From Augochlora pura (lineage: Eukaryota > Arthropoda > Insecta > Hymenoptera > Halictidae): a stretch of DNA of 64,000 nucleotides. The notes beneath the pieces were generated by a model. That model was not told where the DNA came from and ran no database searches. It was given only the letters and a program-made list of their open reading frames with translations. Of the stretch, positions 57,259 through 64,000 are shown piece by piece. Made by a program: the position numbers and the translations under genes. The DNA is taken from positions 5,964,831 to 6,028,830 of the forward strand of contig NC_135779.1 of NCBI RefSeq assembly GCF_028453695.1, read 5' to 3'. The stretch's first letter is position 1. The number at the start of each line of letters is the position of its first letter.

Positions 57259-60200
57259 AAAGATAAAATACGGAGACGGTTTTGAGTCTTGTTAAATCGA
57301 GAGTAATTCCTCAGATAAATTGCTGCAATTATGCATTTTGATAGTATTTTTTTACGGCGACCCGGATTGCAATTTATTCGGTCAATTATTTCTATTCGAC
57401 GATACCGAGTTCTTTGTTTAGAGAAAGAAATCGAATCTCTTCGCGCGCAGAAACTGCGACAGAAATTTCATTGTCAGAAATTGAATTTCCAGATCGGTTT
57501 ATCGCGTTTTCGACGATAAAATCGTGCCGCCTTTACTTTCCGTATTCGACGATCGTCGAACCGAGAGATTCGATTAGCCGGTTACGTCTCGCGTCGCCCG
57601 ATATGGAGAAATTCGTGCGCCCGCGACGAAACACGTGACACAATCCATTATCTCGTTCTCGCGAACAGGAGCGGTCCCGTTATCGGTACACGATCATCGC
57701 AAGATTATATTTTCCGTGCTTTCTGTCATCGGCGCACGAAACGTTTCCACGTCTGATTCCAACGGCGACGGGGGTTCGATACGGGTCGTTTCCGTTGCGT
57801 CATTTGTTGACGGACTAAATTAGTCGAGCCATTTTCATTCACCTCTAATTACCCTTTAAGAGCGCGCTCGCTCGCGCGAAGGAAATCAACGCATGGTAGA
57901 TATTATTAATAGCTTTGTAAATGCGCCTTTTAATGACTTTTTAATGTTTTCGCCCGTCGCCGCGAACTCTCACCTCTCGGCCGTGCGTTGCGCCCGTTCC
58001 GACCCTGGACAGTTCGTTCTCTTTCCTTTTTAGCCGCCGCCCCCCCCCCCCCCCCCGAGATTTACTTCGCGTTTCTCGTTTATCCGTGGTAAATGGTACG
58101 TAAACGGAACGACGTTAAAACTCCGCCGGTATTTATGGCCACGCGGAAACAAACTGTTCGGGAAGTCGCGAACCGTTCCGTTTCTGATGCTGAATTACGG
58201 AGCCGAGGGCGGATGTACTTTGCACGCTCTTTTGAACGACTGACGTCCACCGCGTGATTTCACTCGTTCGCTCGCCGATTTATTCCGATAGATTTTAGTC
58301 GACCGTCGCAGGCGTAATTACATTTCATGGAAACGAATGTCTCGTATATACGAAATTTTATATACACGTTTTCGTGTATTACATTTTTCCCTATGAAATT
58401 AAAATTCTTGGGAAAGTATTTTGTATAGCCTTTAGTATAGGGTATTTGGAACATTGTTGTTGCATATATCGAATTTATAATCGTTTATACGCAGTGATAC
58501 TGTCACGTTCCTGCGGAGTCGATTAGGGGTAGTTTTTCCAAAAATATATTTCAGTGTTATATTATCGACGAAATTTACTCTATTCATACTCGTTGCTAAA
58601 GTATATCTTAATTACTAAAAAGGTGAATCATCGTTATGCTATTAACATTTTTACTGCCGCGTCACATGCGACCCACATAATTATTCCAAATTCAATTTTC
58701 ACGCTACTTTAATAATCGCTTAACTTGATTATCATACGCAACAGGCAAGAACGTTGTGAATGAATAATTAATGCGATATAACCTCGCAAATTTAATTCAA
58801 CTGAACGAAATACTTTATAATTTTTTAAAATTATCGACGCTTCTAGCGCGGCCTTCAGTATTAAAAATTCTAAACCTGGTAGACTATAAATTATTCAAAA
58901 ATCGTCTCACATATTTGGAGCACACTGCAACAAATTTCCAAAATTCCAAAATCAAAGTTCGAAAATAATTCTCAAAATTAAAAAAATTCTAAAAAATCGA
59001 CAACACCCTTTCGCCTTCGGAAAATATGAAATCGTCACCTAGCACTGTCCTGTAACAAAATGAGTGGCCTAGGAGCGCACATGGTCGCGGCAGATAAGGC
59101 CGGTCGTCTCACCAAGCTCTCCGACGGGCGCGCGTTCGCTGGAATCCGCCGCGAGGATACGAGCGAAAACGGTGACGTGTCTCTCTGCCGGCCGTGTTAG
59201 GTCAGCGGTACAGGCATTAATTGCGCAATGTTTTAATAGTAAGCCGGAGGAAACGATAAAACGCGCGCGACGCCAGTGGAGAACCGGGGAGTAATGGGTG
59301 CAGAATGCAGACGTAATGTGGCAACAGCGCGCGGAAATCATTCATTGAGCAGGCAGCTTGTCGGCTGTTGCTGCTGGCTGGCTGGCTGGCTGGCTGCTGT
59401 TGCTCCCGGCTGGCCAAGAGAGCTTGGATAACATCGTCGGAACTTGGTGAGTGTCGAGAGGGTTCCTCGGCATCGGGCAACGGAGGGGTGGCGGCGGGGA
59501 GGGCGGGGAGGGCGGGGTGTAATTCGACGTCTGCAATGCTTCTTCGGGGGGCCTCGGGAGTGGACGCAGGCAGCGGCCAAAGGAATTAATAGGATCGTTT
59601 CGTGAATTCGTGTTGCCTCCTCTCGTTGCTCGCCGACCGGCCTCGTTAACCCCTTGTAACCTCGAGTGGGCCTCCACGCGAAGATTTCGAGCCGAATTTA
59701 ATTAATCTCGGACGTCATTCCTTCCCGATGACTCGGGATCAAGCGCCGGACTTTTCGGCTCGCTTCGCGCGGACGAATTTTTGGGTTCGTCGTAGAGATT
59801 TTGAGAGGAAAATGGTCGGATTTCGTTTCAAAATTCTTCTGTTAAAAATGAAACAGCAGGAAGGATTATTTTAAGTAAATTTTTATCCAAGATAATTGTC
59901 CTAAAGAGTTCTTCAAAATCGGCTATTTTATTCGAATTATTGCGTCCATTTATTCGAGCCAAATCTTCATAGAATCAAATTTGATTTCGATAAGCCTGGA
60001 TTTAGGTCAATTTTCATTCTTACGAATATTTCGATATTATTAAATATTCGATAATATTGAATAGAATTTTATTCGAATAAATACCTAGAATAAATGCATC
60101 GGTCGCACAAGAAATAAATCTAGGACGCGTTCTCCTTCTATATAGCACCTCTCGAATCAGCGACACTTCCACCCGCCATATACAAACAATAGCAACAAAA

Positions 60201-63200
60201 CTCCCTACACAACCGATATTTTCCCTGATTCGCACGCTACGCTGCTTTCACCAAAACGGTGGAAGAGCATCCAAACAACAGAACCCCTAGAACCTCGACA
60301 GCAACAAGCAGGTGCCTATAGGTCGCAGGTAAAGGCGTTTCGAAGGAAGCGAAAAGGTGGCGAGGAATTCGGCGTCGCCATTGTCCAGGAAAGAATCGGC
60401 CAGGGAATGCGACAAAGTGAACGTACCTGCGTGTCCTGGAAAAGACCGTCGTCGGCGCTTCAAAGGCCTGCTGTTGCTGCTGCTGCTGCGCCTTTCCTCG
60501 TGGCCACGCGCGCGCGCGCGCCGCTCGAAACTGGGTCATCGAAACGACGACGGTACAAGGGCTGTGCGTGCACGGAATAAGGCGCCGATCCTTCGCCTAG
60601 GGTACCGTAAAAGGGCTGCGCGGCAGTGTGTTTTCGGTGGGGCAATTTAACGGGGCGCCCGCGCCACCGGGCCTCGTAAATCCACGGGCGCAATTGATCC
60701 TGAGGCCTCTCTTCCACCTTCCACGATGCCGTCCTTGAACCTGATACGCCGACACTTACCTGGGATTTTACTGTCGCCGTTCTCGTAGCCCGAGCAGGAA
60801 AACGTCACGCTCGCCGTAATCGTGTTTCTGACGTCAGCCGCTGCCGAGGACGCAGGGGAAAATATTTTAATAGGCCTATCGCGGCGCGGTGTTATTTAAA
60901 ACGGCCGATTTATTGACATCACGCGATAGTCGCTCGCCGATCCCCGGTCTGATTAATCGAGGTGTTTTATTTTGTTGCGAGGACGTCGCGCGCGGACGAT
61001 ACCGAAACGCTTTGACGGAGGAGAATGACGCGCGGATGCGACGGAAGACGCTCGGCGACTTGTTCCGAGAAGCTTTGTGTCTTCTCCTTCGGAGACAGTG
61101 ACGTACATTGCTGTGCGTAATTGTCGGACCACTTTATACAGAATTATCTGCAGAAAATAGAAGCAACACATTTTAATTAAATTCTAATTAAATTCGACTT
61201 ACGCTATTGTAGACCCAAAGCAACATTGTTACTGTATAAAAGAATCTCAGTTCGTAAAATTGAAGTACTAGATCTTTAATCGAACTGAAATTTAAAAAAT
61301 TGTATAACATTAATTTAAAATGTTAATATACAATAAACAAAATATAATGTCGATATACAGTGTTAATATCGAACACATATGAAATTCTACGTCACTGTCA
61401 CCGCGCTTTTCGATTCTTCCTCCGTCCCAAGCCGCGCGAGTCATGATCCATTCCGCTCGCGGCGAGGCGCATTCATAAAACGTTCATTCCGCGCGACAAA
61501 GAGCGCTGAAAACCGGCTGGAGAACAAAGTCGCGGAAAGAATAGAAGTAGGAAGAAACAGGAGCGCGGAGTCGATCGTCGCGACAGAAGCGATAGACAAT
61601 ACGATGTCACTGAATTAACGGAGTAGGAACCCGCGCGCAGAAACGGGTTGCATCGCGCTCTTCCGCGAGTTAGGCCAGACAGCGGCGAAACGGTTTCCGG
61701 CCGCGTTCGAACGCGGCAAATACGAGCGGCGCGGCACAGAGGCGATAGAACGCGATAAACAACCTGTTCATTGTGAAACGGCATTGAAAGATCCGCGCGC
61801 TGCCATTCAAAAGGGGTCCTACTTGCCACCGAAAATGGAAGCGCCCCGCGGAGAACTTTCTTTGCTTAGACGCTGCGCGCGTAATTTCCCCGGAGAAAAG
61901 ATAAGCCGGGGCGGGGGTGATGCCGTTGCCGGAGAAACTTGGCACGCCGCTGGGCTTCTCCGTCCGCTCGCATAAATCCGTGAACGCGTAATTACGGTGA
62001 CTCTCGCGGCCAGAGGCAATTAACGAGCCCCGTCGCCGAAATCCTCTCGGTTCCTGTCGCGAACGCGCGGAGGATGCGAAATTGTGTCGCAGAGTCGCGC
62101 GATAACCGCAACGGCCCGCGAATATTGTTCGCCTTGGAAGCGCGCCGTCTGAGAGCATTACATACGGCCTTGGTTCAACTTGCATTTCGAATGTGCTGGC
62201 TCGCGAATTTCGTGTTATTTGAATTTAGGTTTAATTGGCATATTAGTTTGAATAATTTGGTATTCTATTTTGTAATTATTTGATATTGTTTCTTGAATAG
62301 CGTGCTATTTGATTTAATATTTATCTGATATATTTTCTCAAATAACCTGTTAGTTTATTTTATCTGATTATTTTATTCTATAATTATTAGAGATAATTAT
62401 GGAGTCAAATTTAATATTTAAATCTGTTTTACACCTTCTGTCTTTAAACATCATAGCGAAGATTTCAGTCCACAAAATAGTCTTATTCATTATTATCTTT
62501 TAGGCCACTTTGAAACTAAGAAATAACGATATAATTTATTCCTTTAAAGAACACAGTATGCAATTATTTATTATTTATTTCAAACCGTGAATACCTTATC
62601 CAAAACTAAAAACTTCAAATAATAATAAAAAAAGTCAAGTGGAACGTGCTTAATTCTGCTCCAAGTTGCCCCTGAGGGCAACGTTCCGGCCAAGCGACGT
62701 CACAGCCTGCCAAGTAGGCGTGGCCAATTTGCTCCTGATTAAGCCGGGAACAATGTTCCGCCGTGTACCGCGCGTCTATTTTCGCTCTCTCGGTCTAGTT
62801 TTAGTACGGCGAAAAGCATCGTGAAAGTTTTATCCAGCATTCAATCAATTTCTGATAACACGCACGGTGAAACGGGCAAGAAAACCCACGGATTTCAGGA
62901 ATCGATGTTTATGCAACGCCGTATACATTTTTAATAAGCCACAGAGGCCCGACCAAATAATTATGCAAATAGAATTCACACGCGAGTGCGCGCCCTATCG
63001 CCGGCGAAAGATTAAATATACCGGGCCGCGGATTACATAAAATCGATTAAGCGACGCTTTTTCGACCGGCAGCTGTTGCGACAATGGTTTTGAATAGGTT
63101 AACAATTTTTTATGACGGTGACATGAAATTTTCGGCACGAAGCGACCCCCATCGCCAAGGGAGGAGCACGGTTTCCTTGTGCATCTTTTTGCAATGCGCG

Positions 63201-63480
63201 ACCATTTCGGAATCGGGGACACGGGCGGCTAAAAATGCGCTCGCTAAAATTACACCGAAAATATAAAGAGCGGATTTTTGTAGGAAATAAAAATTCTCCC
63301 GGTAATTTATTTCCTAATTTATCTGGAAAGTGTGGCATAAAATCGATTTAATGTGGCGTTATTGATGGAATTTTTCGTTGAACCGAATTTTCATCCGTAA
63401 TCAATATTAACCGGTGTAGAAAGATAATTTAGTGAATTTAGGAATATATTGATTAAAGAATTAATCTTGAGAAAATTTAA
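57259..63480. other. Non-coding DNA, presumed intronic or intergenic
   Basis: Alternating CpG-rich and AT-rich blocks. Includes a C17 run at about 58,040-58,056, a CTGG tetranucleotide run at about 59,374-59,394, and CTG triplets near 60,472-60,490. Open frames at 59.3-59.7, 60.3-60.7 and 61.4-62.2 kb overlap on both strands and lack motifs. No exon with convincing splice signals was identified. Confidence 0.4.
62641..62687. other. Nested inverted repeat (hairpin)
   Basis: GTTGCCC (62,665-62,671) and GGGCAAC (62,76-82 of the same block) form a perfect 7-bp stem with a CTGA loop. Outside it, GGAACGT (62,641-62,647) pairs with ACGTTCC (62,681-62,687). Confidence 0.6.
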
Positions 63481-63499
63481 AAAATTTAGAATCCATCAT

Positions 63500-63601
63500 A
63501 ATTTATAATTTCTCGGAATTTATAATTTTTCGTAATTTATAATTTCTCGTAATTTAGAATATTTCGTAATTTAGAATATTTCATAATTTAGAATTTTTCG
63601 T
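63500..63601. repeat. 17-bp tandem repeat, six copies
   Basis: Six consecutive 17-bp units of AATTTATAATTTCTCGT and AATTTAGAATATTTCGT variants. Confidence 0.88.
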
Positions 63602-64000
63602 AAAGGTTGCTCAAACTTTTTAAAGCATATCTTTATAGATAAATATAAAGTATAAAATCAAAAATAGCATTCTTTCCGCGATTGCACGAAATCCGTGCCC
63701 CATCGATTTTTATTCCCATACGTGCGCTATCTCCGCCCCGGCGGACGACGAACACGTCACGAATTAGTATCGTTATTATTTATGAACCTAGTTCGGATTG
63801 CGTGTCGACGCTCGGACCAAGAGTTAATCGAACCGGACACCGCGTCGACGAACAATGAACATCGAAATTTCATGGAAAATGCAGACTTTCATCTGGCGCG
63901 CGTGTCCCGGTTGTGCCAATAGACGTCGTAACACACAGCTGACGGAGAGGCGCCATTGTTCGACGGTGTCCCGGCGAAACACCTTCGCAAACAAGCGAAA
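63602..64000. other. Non-coding window edge
   Basis: Moderate GC. One open frame (63,695-63,922) has no recognisable motif. No gene. Confidence 0.4.

Noticed and set aside
1..64000. tRNA genes, CRISPR arrays, integrated viruses
   Set aside because: I looked for B-box-like GGTTCGAA words in tRNA context, spaced direct repeats and viral motifs, and found none that hold up by eye.

Overview
The window is eukaryotic and most likely from an insect, with a hymenopteran (bee or ant) the best guess. The evidence is short exons bounded by GT/AG introns, TATA/initiator promoters, AATAAA signals, a mosaic of CpG-rich and very AT-rich blocks, abundant microsatellites, and many small elements flanked by TTAA. 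The CpG richness fits unmethylated hymenopteran DNA, but the assignment is an inference. Nothing bacterial or viral was recognised. Coding density is very low. Nearly all long open frames are artefacts of polypurine or GC-rich DNA.

Left part (6.7-10.3 kb, minus strand): this is the best-supported locus. Two small secreted-protein transcription units appear to lie in tandem. Each has a TATA box, an initiator about 30 bp away, a short leader and a signal-peptide exon. The upstream unit (10.28 to about 8.95 kb) encodes an 82-aa cysteine-free secreted protein. The downstream unit (7.95 to 6.74 kb) has its own signal-peptide exon spliced to a 133-codon terminal exon. The splice phases also let the upstream unit splice into the same terminal exon, which would give one 214-aa protein. 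Both models are open.

Right-centre (45.7-50.2 kb, plus strand): a CpG-rich promoter and leader region is followed by an intron-like stretch. Then comes a convincing 5' coding exon (49,825-50,131) with His and Ala runs and a strong GTGAGT donor. The remaining exons were not found and probably lie beyond 64 kb, so the right 14 kb is read as intron or regulatory DNA. A second, weaker 5' coding exon is proposed at 27,162-27,195, downstream of a CpG-rich region.

The rest is non-coding DNA. It carries (i) a dispersed family of short elements with TTAA target sites and CCCTTTGC termini, best explained as piggyBac-like MITEs (about ten copies or relics); (ii) a second TTAA element at 54.1 kb; (iii) many independent minisatellites with 10, 17, 22, 24 and 40 bp units; (iv) long polypurine tracts; (v) one block that looks like a decayed dispersed repeat (12.65-13.18 kb); and (vi) a 5S-rRNA-like segment (38.93-39.03 kb).
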